A stretch of 64,000 nt of DNA from assembly GCF_000424105.1 (NCBI RefSeq), contig NZ_AUJG01000001.1, positions 124,001 through 188,000 on the forward strand, read 5' to 3'. The notes under the pieces were generated by a model, which made no database searches, was not told the DNA's origin, and saw only the letters and a program-made list of their open reading frames with translations. Positions 51,998 to 62,515 of the stretch are shown here, in pieces (position 1 is the first letter of the stretch; each line of letters opens with the position of its first letter). This DNA comes from Lachnospira multipara ATCC 19207 (lineage in GTDB: Bacteria > Bacillota > Clostridia > Lachnospirales > Lachnospiraceae). Both the position numbers and the translations under genes were made by a program.

Positions 51998-53590
51998 ATG
52001 GCAGGAATATTTACAAATACGAAAAATGATATGCGATATCTTTTTGCAAAAAAAGATGGCTTAACAAAAAAGGAACGACGAAGAAAAAGGAGAGCATGGG
52101 GAACTGTTATAGGCTTGATTTTAGTTTTGATTCAGTTCGTACTAACAGTGCTTGTATTAAAGAATGCTATAACGCTAGACATTTTACCTTTAAGGTATAT
52201 GCTTGCTATAACACTATTCTTGGTGTTTGTGCTTTTGTTTGACTTTATTACACAGTTTAGCAAAAGTAAGTTAATGGGAAAAATATTAGCGATTGCCCTT
52301 TCAGGCTTGATGCTATATAGTTACATTTTCTCAGCAAAAGTTGTAGATACTTTATCGAAGATATCCGGAGTTACAACTCGTACAGACGTCTTTGATGTGG
52401 TTGTACTTGCAGATGACAAAGCGGAGTCTATTGCAGATACAGCAAATTATACTTACGGATATTGCAATATGATAGATGCTGATATTTATGAATCAGCGAT
52501 GGGAAAATTAGAAGAGGAAGATAAGATTACTCCTGAAACTAAGATTTACAGTGATTGGGATACTGTAGTTAGTTCATTAGAGAAAAATAATGACATTCAG
52601 GTAGCTTTAATCTCAGAGGATAGTTTGATTTCCTTACAAGAAAATTATGTGAATTTTTCTTCAGAAATAAAAATCTTAGGTCGTGTGGAAGTGGTATCAG
52701 AAATCGAATTAGAGAAGTCTAAGAAAGTAGATGCCGATGATCCGTTTGTAGTTTATCTCTCGGGAGATGATGCATTTGGTAGAGCAGAATATACAGGACG
52801 TAGTGATGTTAATATCATAGCGGTTATAAATCCTGATACAAAGCAAGTTTTGCTTGTGACAACACCTAGAGATTCTTTTGTAACTATTACAACAGATGAT
52901 GGAAGATCAGGTCTTGATAAATTGACACATGCTAGTAATGCGGGTCTTGATAATTCAATTATAGCCTTAGAGAATATCTATGAAGGATTACATATTGATT
53001 ATTATTTAAGACTTAACTTTACGGGTTGTATTGATGTGGTGGATGCTCTTGGAGGTATTGACGTAGATTCAAGTGTAGAATTTACTAATGGTGATGATGC
53101 TTGGTTTGAGCATTTTCATTATAACGAAGGCATTAATCATCTAAATGGTGAGCAGACACTTGCCTTTGTTAGAGAAAGACATGCTTTTGCTCGTAGTGAT
53201 TTCCAGAGAGCAGAAAATCAGGAAGCCGCTATTAAGGGCATTATTAATAAGGCAACTTCAAAGACAATACTTACAAGATATGGTGAGGTATTAGATGCAG
53301 CAAGTGATATGATACTTACAAATATGCCAACTTCCTTTATTACCGATTTGGTTAAGGGACAGTTATCTGACGGTAAGGGTTGGAATGTTCAAAGCTATGC
53401 TGTAACAGGAGTTCCTTCAGAAGATGGAAAGGGAGAAACAGGAGAGGTATATAATATTAAGAATATGTCTGTAGTATATCTTGATGATTATAGTATTGCC
53501 ATGGCTAATGATTTAATGACTAAGACAATGAATGGCGAAGTATTTGACGTGGATGAATACGTAGCTGCACATATTGATGACTACAAATAA
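51998..53590 (+). CDS. LytR-CpsA-Psr (LCP) family ligase, paralogue 1
   Basis: The 530-residue protein has a basic cytoplasmic start, three membrane helices (about 35-125), an accessory domain (about 130-250) and an LCP domain (about 260-420) with the conserved Asp/Arg contacts VTTPRDS, GEQTLAFVRERH and FQRAENQ. LCP enzymes attach undecaprenyl-linked glycopolymers to peptidoglycan. It follows the tyrosine-kinase module by 172 bp and is 105 bp from a paralogue with the same layout. RBS AAGGAG. Confidence 0.93.
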   Translation: MAGIFTNTKNDMRYLFAKKDGLTKKERRRKRRAWGTVIGLILVLIQFVLTVLVLKNAITLDILPLRYMLAITLFLVFVLLFDFITQFSKSKLMGKILAIALSGLMLYSYIFSAKVVDTLSKISGVTTRTDVFDVVVLADDKAESIADTANYTYGYCNMIDADIYESAMGKLEEEDKITPETKIYSDWDTVVSSLEKNNDIQVALISEDSLISLQENYVNFSSEIKILGRVEVVSEIELEKSKKVDADDPFVVYLSGDDAFGRAEYTGRSDVNIIAVINPDTKQVLLVTTPRDSFVTITTDDGRSGLDKLTHASNAGLDNSIIALENIYEGLHIDYYLRLNFTGCIDVVDALGGIDVDSSVEFTNGDDAWFEHFHYNEGINHLNGEQTLAFVRERHAFARSDFQRAENQEAAIKGIINKATSKTILTRYGEVLDAASDMILTNMPTSFITDLVKGQLSDGKGWNVQSYAVTGVPSEDGKGETGEVYNIKNMSVVYLDDYSIAMANDLMTKTMNGEVFDVDEYVAAHIDDYK

Positions 53591-53635
53591 AGAGATAGAC
53601 TTTATTTTTTTATGATTATGTGATAAATTTATAAG

Positions 53636-53658
53636 TGCTGTTTAACCGCGAAATGGCA
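53636..53658. promoter_or_regulatory. 23-bp imperfect palindrome before LCP gene 2
   Basis: TGCTGTTTA and GAAATGGCA keep the inverted layout of the copy at 51942-51964 with three substitutions and a similar distance to the start codon. Confidence 0.55.
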
Positions 53659-53695
53659 GAGTTGTGGATAAAAAAGAAATTAAAGGAGGCCATTT

Positions 53696-55273
53696 ATGGC
53701 AGGATTCTTTACAAGATCAAAAAATGACATGAAATATCTTTTTGCCAATAAAGATGAGTTGTCAAAGAAAGAACGTAGAAGGAAGAGACGTGGTTGGGCT
53801 ACTGTTATAGGACTTGTATTAGTTTTAGTTCAGTTAGTTTTAACAGTATTAATGCTTAAGAATGTATTTGTATTAGATATATTACCAACAAAATATATGG
53901 TGGCGTTGACAGCATTCCTTGTATGTGTATTACTTTATGATTTTACGTCGCAGTTTACTAATTCGAAATTTATGGGAAAGATATTAGCAGTACTACTTTC
54001 CCTTGTAATGTTATATTGTTACATTTTCTCAGCAAAAGTTGTAAGCACCCTTACCAAGATTACGGGAGTATCATCAAGAACTGATGTTATGGATGTAATT
54101 GTTTTATCTGATGATGAGGCAGAGTCAATTGCAGACACAGCTAAATATACATATGCTTATTCTGATATAACAGATTCTGATATTTATGAAAGTGCTGTTA
54201 ATCAATTAGAGAAGGAGAATGGTATTCATCCATCCCTAAAGACTTATGACAATTGGGATACTACTATTGATGAACTTCTAGATAATTCAGAAGTACAGGC
54301 TGTATTAGTTTCTGAGGAAATGTTAGCTTCGCTTGAAGAAGCTGATGATACATTATCTACTAATGTTAAAGTAGTCGGTACAGTTGAAGTTGTAACATCA
54401 ATTACAGTTGCAGAGGCGGAAAAGGTAAGCGCAAGTGAACCATTTGTTATCTTTGTTACAGGTAATGATGATTATGGCACAGTTAAATATAATGGACATA
54501 GTGATGTTAATATTTTGGCTGTAGTTAATCCTGAAACAAGACAGATTTTACTTGTTTCTACGCCAAGAGATTCTTATATAACTATTGAGACAGATAGTGG
54601 TAAGTCTGGACTTGATAAATTAACACATGCTGGTAATGCAGGTGTTGATAATACAATTAAGGCATTGGAAAACCTTTATGGAATTGATATTAATTATTAT
54701 GTAAGACTTAATTTCTCAGGTTGTATCGGTGTTGTAGATGCCCTCGGTGGAATTACAGTTAATTCAGAGGTTGCATTTACTAATGGTGATAATGCTTGGT
54801 ATGAGAACTTTACATTCAATGAGGGTGAGAATGAACTTAATGGTGAGCAGACACTTGCTTTTGTTAGAGAGAGATTGGCTTTCGGAGATGGTGATTTCCA
54901 AAGAGCACGTAATCAAATTGCAGCTATTAAGGGTATTATTAATAAGGCAACTTCAGCAACAATACTTTCTAATTATGCAACAGTACTTGATGCAGTAAGT
55001 GATATGATTCTTACAGATATGCCAACATCATTCATTACTCAATTAGTTAAGGAACAGTTATCGGATACAACAGCTTGGAATATTCAAAGCTACAGTTTAT
55101 CTGGCACAACAGGTCCAGCTAATGGTCAGGTTTATGGACTTTCAGGAATGTCAGTTGTATTCCTTGATGATGATAGTGTTAATACAGCTATTCAGCTTAT
55201 GAGTAAGATTATGAATGGTGAGACATTTGACGTTGATGAGTATGTTGAGAGCTTATCAACAACAGCAGAGTAA
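53696..55273 (+). CDS. LytR-CpsA-Psr (LCP) family ligase, paralogue 2
   Basis: The 525-residue protein is clearly homologous to its upstream neighbour along its whole length (KNDMKYLF, KKERRRKRRGW, TDVMDVIVLSDDEAESIADTA). It has the same three helices and an LCP domain with VSTPRDS, GEQTLAFVRERL and FQRARNQ intact. The tandem pair arose by duplication, including part of the upstream region. RBS AAAGGAGG. A terminator follows. Confidence 0.93.
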   Translation: MAGFFTRSKNDMKYLFANKDELSKKERRRKRRGWATVIGLVLVLVQLVLTVLMLKNVFVLDILPTKYMVALTAFLVCVLLYDFTSQFTNSKFMGKILAVLLSLVMLYCYIFSAKVVSTLTKITGVSSRTDVMDVIVLSDDEAESIADTAKYTYAYSDITDSDIYESAVNQLEKENGIHPSLKTYDNWDTTIDELLDNSEVQAVLVSEEMLASLEEADDTLSTNVKVVGTVEVVTSITVAEAEKVSASEPFVIFVTGNDDYGTVKYNGHSDVNILAVVNPETRQILLVSTPRDSYITIETDSGKSGLDKLTHAGNAGVDNTIKALENLYGIDINYYVRLNFSGCIGVVDALGGITVNSEVAFTNGDNAWYENFTFNEGENELNGEQTLAFVRERLAFGDGDFQRARNQIAAIKGIINKATSATILSNYATVLDAVSDMILTDMPTSFITQLVKEQLSDTTAWNIQSYSLSGTTGPANGQVYGLSGMSVVFLDDDSVNTAIQLMSKIMNGETFDVDEYVESLSTTAE

Positions 55274-55343
55274 GATTAATAATCTTTAGTCTGAGAGCAG
55301 ACAACTTAATATATTAAGCTTTGTCATAAAGTTTTTGCTTAAG

Positions 55344-55391
55344 GCTCCAAGGAAAGAGGTGACTAACTCTTTTCTTGGAGCTTTCTTTATT
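55344..55391 (+). terminator. Terminator of the LCP genes
   Basis: GCTCCAAGGAAAGAG and CTCTTTTCTTGGAGC form a 15-pair stem (one G-U), followed by TTTCTTTATT. Confidence 0.88.
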
Positions 55392-55448
55392 AGTTTTAGA
55401 TAGGGCCATATTTAAGAATCTAAAGGCTTGTTTATGAAAATGTGACAC

Positions 55449-55490
55449 ATTTGTTAGACAACGTTAAATATTTGTCATACAACGCTTTAT
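55449..55490 (+). repeat. Tandem 21-bp repeat upstream of gdhA
   Basis: Two adjacent 21-bp units, ATTTGTTAGACAACGTTAAAT and its partner beginning ATTTGTCATACAACG, agree at 16 of 21 positions. They lie about 100 bp before the -35. A 21-bp period places both on one face of the helix. Confidence 0.65.
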
Positions 55491-55589
55491 ATAATTAAGC
55501 TAAAGACCATCTAAAAGCATAGTTCAACCAAATTAAAATTAATATTTTTCGGATTTTCTAAAATTATTTAGGTAGCACCCTAAATCAAC

Positions 55590-55618
55590 TTGTCAAAATT
55601 AAGTTGGTAAATTATAAT
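55590..55618 (+). promoter_or_regulatory. Promoter of gdhA
   Basis: TTGTCA (55590-55595), exactly 17 bp and TATAAT (55613-55618), a near-consensus promoter. Confidence 0.85.
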
Positions 55619-55624
55619 ATGCAA

Positions 55625-57133
<1,509 letters not shown>

Positions 57134-57199
57134 TCATAGATTAGAAAGTCTTAAATTATAGAGTTTAGTTTTTTATAAATATTAGTTCATACGATTGTT

Positions 57200-57258
57200 A
57201 AGCGTATAAAAGAGATGTTTGTTTTTTACAGATATAGCTTTTATACGCTTTTCTTTTG
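57200..57258 (+). terminator. Terminator of gdhA
   Basis: AAGCGTATAAAAG and CTTTTATACGCTT form a perfect 13-pair stem with a long loop, followed by TTCTTTT. Confidence 0.85.
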
Positions 57259-57376
57259 TTCTTTTTTGTATTAAAATTATTTAAGATAGCAATTTTGTGG
57301 GATAGAATGAATTCCTGCATTTTTTGGATACAAAGTGGAGATACATTTTCCGCATAATAAATAAGGAGGGGCTTAT

Positions 57377-57994
57377 ATGATAAGCAAGACTTTACAGACT
57401 AGATTAAAGAAAATGGCACTATTAGGTTTAGTTTCAATTAGTGTATTTTCATTGGCTGCCTGCGGAGGTAAGAAAAAGTCTAAGGGTACAACAAACAAGA
57501 GTACAGAAATGACAGAAGTGGATTCTGAAGGAAATGTGGTAAATCTAGGCAACCTTTACGAGGGAACAGGTTACACAATTTCTGCTCCAAGTAACTGGGC
57601 AGATGCAAAGACAAGTAATGAAAGTCTAGATTTAATGATTTATGACACTAATATAACTGGGGATTTTGCAAGAAACCTTAATATTATCATTGAAGATTTA
57701 TCAGCATATTCTTCAATGGATGCTGATAAGTATTTAGATGCTGCAAAGACTAAGCTTGTGCAGTCTGGCTATGCAGTTGAGGATGGAGAGAATAAGGATA
57801 TTAACGGAGTTTATACAACTTCTCTTATATATAGCTACACAACTAATGGCTATGTGGTGAAGGGCCAGCAGACTTACTTCTATAATGAAGGGGACAAGAA
57901 GGTCTATATTGTTACCTTTGCTTGCGCAGAAGAGGAGTTTGAAACTTATAAGGAAGTAGGAAACGAGATTATTAATACATTTCAGTTTGACTAG
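57377..57994 (+). CDS. Lipoprotein of unknown function
   Basis: The 205-residue protein has a signal peptide with lipobox LAACGG near residue 29, a Lys/Thr spacer, and a compact domain (TGYTISAPSNWADAKTSNESLDLMIYD, VYIVTFACAEEEFETYKEVGNEIINTF). This domain resembles the PsbP/LpqN-like fold of small lipoproteins, although I cannot confirm that. It is anchored outside the membrane. RBS AAGGAGG. Confidence 0.78.
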   Translation: MISKTLQTRLKKMALLGLVSISVFSLAACGGKKKSKGTTNKSTEMTEVDSEGNVVNLGNLYEGTGYTISAPSNWADAKTSNESLDLMIYDTNITGDFARNLNIIIEDLSAYSSMDADKYLDAAKTKLVQSGYAVEDGENKDINGVYTTSLIYSYTTNGYVVKGQQTYFYNEGDKKVYIVTFACAEEEFETYKEVGNEIINTFQFD

Positions 57995-58037
57995 AGCCTA
58001 AAGGGGATTGGCTTAAAGCTTTTGAGAGGATAGAATT

Positions 58038-59564
58038 ATGGCTAATATTGTAAAGCTTATGAATTTACTTGATGATAATGAAATAAGAATGCAGATAGCG
58101 CTTTTTGATGGGGTAAATATGTCTAGCGTGGCAAAGGAGGCGGGAAATCGCATCTTGTCTGGCCTTGCGGATGTGGCAAATGCATTTTCAGAAACCTTTA
58201 CAAGTAAACAGGTGATAAATTACAAATATAAGACAAGTTCTGACGAGGTCATGGATAGGTATGTGGAGCTTTCAAAGATATCTAGAAAAGAGCTTATGGA
58301 GGACATGTATAAAAAGCTTTTGCAGGCTTACAAGGAGATTAATGGCAAGGAATATGAAGGGGATGTCGAAAGTCCGATTTTTACAAAAGCCTTGGTGGAT
58401 ATTGCGGCTTACGGCTTCAATATAAATCTTTATAAGCCAGTGGGCTCAAAGATTGATGAGATTGCTGCAAATTACGAGAAGCTTTTAATTAACTCCTTTT
58501 ATTCGCATTTGCAAAACCTATCTGAGGATGACCTAAAAGAAACTATTAAGCTATTAGACAGGGCTCTTGCTAGACTTAGCCTTGAAAATAAGCGAAAGCT
58601 TCAGGAGGCTATTATGCCCACAGCCTTTAATGCTAAGGGAATTATCCTAGCTCTAAGAAAGAGAAAGGATGTGGAGAAGCTAAAGCTTAGCTTAGAATTA
58701 CTTGGGGAGGATGCCTTTAAGTTTCTAGATGTGGATTTAAGTGTGGTTTTCCAGACTATTAGAGGACTTGGAAGGGTTTCTAGAATCTTGATAGCGAGAC
58801 TCATTTTCAAATTAAGTAGGAGCTCTGGCAGGAAGTTTTCCTATGGTAATGAGAAGCTGCCATCAGGGGCTAGTGACACGATCCTAGAGGAAGAAAAAGA
58901 AAAGGACAGACTTTTTAGAGAGAGTCTAAAGGGTGAGATTACTGTTCAAAAAAGGATAGATGAGTTAGAAAAGAAAAGAGATAGTCTTGAGACCACAGCT
59001 CTTAAGCTAGATGAGGAGATTAAAGAGGTCATGGAGGGCTTTTATGAGGCCAAGGAAGAGTTTGATCTGCTTGATGCAAAGAAGGCTGACTATCTTGAAA
59101 AAAAGCGACCTCAGCCAGAAACAAAGGTCTATTATAATAAGGTGAATGAAACAAAGCGTAAAATGGATAGAAGCTCGGATATTGCTGAGAAGAAGTCTAA
59201 TAAATTGCTTCAGACAAAGGAACAGATAGAGGAAAATAAAAAGAATATTGATTTGGAAAAAGAGACCCTAGCAGGCCTTAAAAAGAAGAGCTTTTCTGAG
59301 CTTAGTCTTAGGGCGGATGAGCTTATGGGGAAGTGGAGTAAGCGTTTTAATAAGCTTAAATTTGACCCAAGCATTTTCCAAAATCTAATTATCCGCTTTA
59401 GCTTTGAGGAGAGGCTTGAAATTGAGAGGATGCTTCTTGAAATTGAGCAAGAGGATAATTACTATGATTTATCTCTTGAAGAAAGGGAGATTAAGGTTTA
59501 TATTTCCATAAGGGAATATGCCACTATAAAGATAGAAAATTTTCTTTGCAAGGATATTATCTAG
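58038..59564 (+). CDS. Coiled-coil protein of unknown function
   Basis: The 508-residue protein has no signal peptide. Residues about 55-80 and 180-290 are helical, and a long coiled coil lies at about 295-420 (EEEKEKDRLFRESLKGEITV, LEKKRDSLETTALKLDEEIK). The C-terminal segment is acidic and helical. I do not recognise the family. RBS AGAGGA. It uses more AGG/CTT codons than the neighbouring metabolic genes. It lies between the lipoprotein and folC genes. Confidence 0.65.
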   Translation: MANIVKLMNLLDDNEIRMQIALFDGVNMSSVAKEAGNRILSGLADVANAFSETFTSKQVINYKYKTSSDEVMDRYVELSKISRKELMEDMYKKLLQAYKEINGKEYEGDVESPIFTKALVDIAAYGFNINLYKPVGSKIDEIAANYEKLLINSFYSHLQNLSEDDLKETIKLLDRALARLSLENKRKLQEAIMPTAFNAKGIILALRKRKDVEKLKLSLELLGEDAFKFLDVDLSVVFQTIRGLGRVSRILIARLIFKLSRSSGRKFSYGNEKLPSGASDTILEEEKEKDRLFRESLKGEITVQKRIDELEKKRDSLETTALKLDEEIKEVMEGFYEAKEEFDLLDAKKADYLEKKRPQPETKVYYNKVNETKRKMDRSSDIAEKKSNKLLQTKEQIEENKKNIDLEKETLAGLKKKSFSELSLRADELMGKWSKRFNKLKFDPSIFQNLIIRFSFEERLEIERMLLEIEQEDNYYDLSLEEREIKVYISIREYATIKIENFLCKDII

Positions 59565-59641
59565 CCTAAGCTTTCGCAGATTGAAGAAATTCGACATAAG
59601 CTAAAGGACAAAACTTGTAAGATTTAGAAAGAGGACTTGTA

Positions 59642-60934
59642 ATGCAATTTAAGGATTATGAGAGTGCGTGTAAATATTTAGACGAGCTAGGACAGTTTGC
59701 TAGTAAAACTGGAGTAGAAAGAGAGACTAGACTTCTTAAGAGTCTTAAAAATCCAGAAAATTATTTAAATGTAATTCACGTAGCTGGAACTAATGGAAAG
59801 GGTTCTTGTTGTGCCTTTCTAGCTAGCTGTTTAAAGGAGCTAAATTATAAGGTGGGACTTTTTACTTCTCCACATTTAGTTAAGATTAATGAGCGTATTA
59901 AGATAAATAATATAGATATTTCTGATGAGGACTTTTTGGCCTGCTTAAACACTGTAATGCTTGCCGCAAAGGATGAGGAGTATGCCTACTTTGATTTACT
60001 TATGGCGGTGGCTATGGTGTATTACAAAAGGAATAATGTGGATTTTGTAGTATTAGAAACAGGTCTTGGTGGAAAACTTGATGCAACTAATGCGGTTAAA
60101 AGTCCGATTTGTTCAATAATTACGGGAGTAAGTCTTGAGCATACAGCCATTCTTGGAGACACAATTGAGAAGATTGCCACAGAAAAAGCAGGAATTATTA
60201 AGGAAAATGTGCCTCTAGTCTTTAATTCAAATGATCCGGTGGTTACAAAAGTAATTCGAAACAGATTTAATGTAGTAAATTCTAACAATAATTTCTTTAA
60301 AATCTACAGTGTGAATAAAGAGATGTATCGTATTAAGGAAATATCTTTGGCAAATATTGATTTTTTCCTTGATAATGATTATTATAAGAATGATTGTTTT
60401 TCGATAGGGTCTAATGGAATATATCAAGTTTTGAATTCTTCACTGTGTTTAACAGCGCTTGCAGTTTTAGCACGTGAGAAAGTGATAAATTTTGATCGAG
60501 AAGCATTTAAAATAGGCATTAAGAATACAAGATGGCCAGGCAGAATGGAACTAGTAAAGAAGAATGTCTTCATTGATGGAGGACATAATCCAGAGGGTAT
60601 TGCTAGATTTATTGAGTCTGTTAAGGAGATTATCAAGATAAGTGATAAGAAGACTAAGTTGCTTTTTTCAGTTGTTAGTGATAAGGACTATAGCCAGATG
60701 ATTCGTGAACTTGTAGAATCAGCTTGTTTTGATGAATATTACATAACAGTAGTTGGAGGCTTAAGGAAAGTTTCTAAGGAAATTATTATTGATACATTTT
60801 CAAAATATACCAATAAGGAAATTAGGTCAGTAGATAATGCCGGTGAGTTTATAAATTCCTATGATGGAGAGGAACTCCTTTTTGCAGTGGGTTCTCTTTA
60901 TTTAGTGGGAGAGATAAAAGAATGTGTTAATTAA
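59642..60934 (+). CDS. folC: Folylpolyglutamate synthase/dihydrofolate synthase
   Basis: The 430-residue Mur-ligase-fold enzyme has the P-loop HVAGTNGKGSCCAF near residue 45, LETGLGGKLDATNAV near 130, TGVSLEHTAILGDTIEKIA, and FIDGGHNPEG near 300. It adds glutamate to folates, and probably makes dihydrofolate. RBS AGAAAGAGG. A 47-residue ORF and a zinc-ribbon/TPR gene follow closely, so they may be one operon. Confidence 0.95.
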   Translation: MQFKDYESACKYLDELGQFASKTGVERETRLLKSLKNPENYLNVIHVAGTNGKGSCCAFLASCLKELNYKVGLFTSPHLVKINERIKINNIDISDEDFLACLNTVMLAAKDEEYAYFDLLMAVAMVYYKRNNVDFVVLETGLGGKLDATNAVKSPICSIITGVSLEHTAILGDTIEKIATEKAGIIKENVPLVFNSNDPVVTKVIRNRFNVVNSNNNFFKIYSVNKEMYRIKEISLANIDFFLDNDYYKNDCFSIGSNGIYQVLNSSLCLTALAVLAREKVINFDREAFKIGIKNTRWPGRMELVKKNVFIDGGHNPEGIARFIESVKEIIKISDKKTKLLFSVVSDKDYSQMIRELVESACFDEYYITVVGGLRKVSKEIIIDTFSKYTNKEIRSVDNAGEFINSYDGEELLFAVGSLYLVGEIKECVN

Positions 60935-60952
60935 GAATTGGAGGATAAATAG

Positions 60953-61096
60953 ATGATAGATTTTGATGAAGAAATTCAGAAGTTTCAGCCTAGTTTAGAG
61001 GTAGAGGATGCTGAAGATGCAATTTATAATAACGATATACCAGATATTACAGATTTAATGAAGAATATCATTTCAGGCGACAGAAAGGACAAGTAG
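60953..61096 (+). CDS. Small acidic protein, 47 residues
   Basis: The frame ATG to TAG encodes an acidic peptide (IDFDEEIQKFQPSLEVEDAE, DIPDITDLMKNII) ending in Lys/Asp. GGAGG lies eight bases before the ATG, and the stop lies five bases before the next gene's ATG. The tight spacing on both sides and the good RBS support coding. There are no Cys residues or membrane segment. Function unknown; possibly an adaptor of the downstream TPR protein. Confidence 0.68.
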   Translation: MIDFDEEIQKFQPSLEVEDAEDAIYNNDIPDITDLMKNIISGDRKDK

Positions 61097-61101
61097 TTAT
61101 T

Positions 61102-62502
61102 ATGAGATGTTTTAAATGTGGAAGTCTTCTCACAGCTAATAATACATGTCCTAAGTGTAATGAAGATGTAAGAATCTACAAAAAGACATGCCAGGCTTCA
61201 GATAAATATTATAATCTTGCACTTGAGAAGGCTAAAGTTCGTGATTTAACTGGTGCAATTGAGACATTAAAGATTGCTTTAATGATTAACAAGTATAATA
61301 CTAATGCAAGAAACCTCTTGGGTTTAGTTTACTGCGAAATGGGCGAAGTTGTTGAAGCCCTTACACAGTGGGTAATTTCTAAGAATTTTGCAATCGATGA
61401 CAATGTGGCTAGTGACTACATCAAAAGAATTCAGTCAAATCAGAATAGATTTGAGATGGTAACAGGTACTATTAAGAAGTTTAATCAGGCTTTAAAGTAT
61501 GCTAAAGAGGATAATACTGATTTAGCAATTATTCAGTTAAAGAAGATTACACTTTCTAATCCTTCATTACTTAAGGCGCAGTTGCTTCTTGCTCTTCTCT
61601 ATCTTAAGAATGATGATGATCAGAGAGCACAAAAGTGCATTAACTATGTATTAAAGGTGGATAAGAATAACACAATTGCCTTAAGATATGATGCTGAAAT
61701 TAAGCGCAAGCAGGCATTAAAGAAAGAGGATGTTTCTAAGTCTTTCTTACCAAAGCGTAAGAAGAATAATGTAGAGAATAAGCCTCTTAACGGCAATGAT
61801 GTTATTATTCCAAGATCAACATATAAAGAACCAAGTAATGGAGGTATTACAATTATTAACATTTTAGCAGGTGTAGTAATTGGTGCAGCTCTAATTTGGT
61901 TCCTTGTTATGCCAGCAAGAAATAAGGGCTTAACAAGTGATTACAACAAGACATTATCGGATTATTCTGAACAGCTCTCATCAGCTAATATTGAGGTTAC
62001 ATCCCTTCAGACACAGTTAGATGATGTAACCGCTCAAAAGGAAGCTCTTGAAACACAGCTTAGTGGAGTTACTGGTACAGATGGTTCTAACGCATTATTA
62101 GTTTCATTGGTTGCTAGTGCAAACTCTTATATTTCAGGAGATACAACAGCAGCAGCTGAACATATCATTGATATTGATGTTAGCTCCCTTCCATCAGAAG
62201 AAGCTAAGACTTTATATAATACAATTGCTAGTGCAACACTTTCTAGTGCAGGTTCTAGTTTTTATCAAAGCGGTAGAACAGCCTACCAGAGTAGGGAATA
62301 CGAAACAGCAGCAGATTATTTTGTTAAGGCATATAAGTGTGATAGCACTAATGTAAATTATGTATATTATGCGGCCCTTAGCTATGTAGCTTTAAATGAT
62401 ACAGAGAATGCTAAGAAGTATTATCAGATAATTGTTGATGACTTCTCATCAAGTAATAGTACATATTATAGAGAAGCAAGTGAATATGTGTCATCACATT
62501 AA
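61102..62502 (+). CDS. Zinc-ribbon and TPR membrane protein
   Basis: The 466-residue protein begins with a CxxC-x(n)-CxxC zinc ribbon (RCFKCGSL, TCPKCNED). Cytoplasmic TPR-like repeats (about 30-210), a basic linker, a membrane helix near 253-272, a short coiled coil and extracytoplasmic TPRs (about 380-466, AYQSREYETAADYFVKAYKC) follow. It could link cytoplasmic and surface processes. Family role unknown. It follows the 47-residue ORF and precedes a methyltransferase by 13 bp. Confidence 0.78.
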   Translation: MRCFKCGSLLTANNTCPKCNEDVRIYKKTCQASDKYYNLALEKAKVRDLTGAIETLKIALMINKYNTNARNLLGLVYCEMGEVVEALTQWVISKNFAIDDNVASDYIKRIQSNQNRFEMVTGTIKKFNQALKYAKEDNTDLAIIQLKKITLSNPSLLKAQLLLALLYLKNDDDQRAQKCINYVLKVDKNNTIALRYDAEIKRKQALKKEDVSKSFLPKRKKNNVENKPLNGNDVIIPRSTYKEPSNGGITIINILAGVVIGAALIWFLVMPARNKGLTSDYNKTLSDYSEQLSSANIEVTSLQTQLDDVTAQKEALETQLSGVTGTDGSNALLVSLVASANSYISGDTTAAAEHIIDIDVSSLPSEEAKTLYNTIASATLSSAGSSFYQSGRTAYQSREYETAADYFVKAYKCDSTNVNYVYYAALSYVALNDTENAKKYYQIIVDDFSSSNSTYYREASEYVSSH

Positions 62503-62515
62503 TTGGAGTTTTTAA

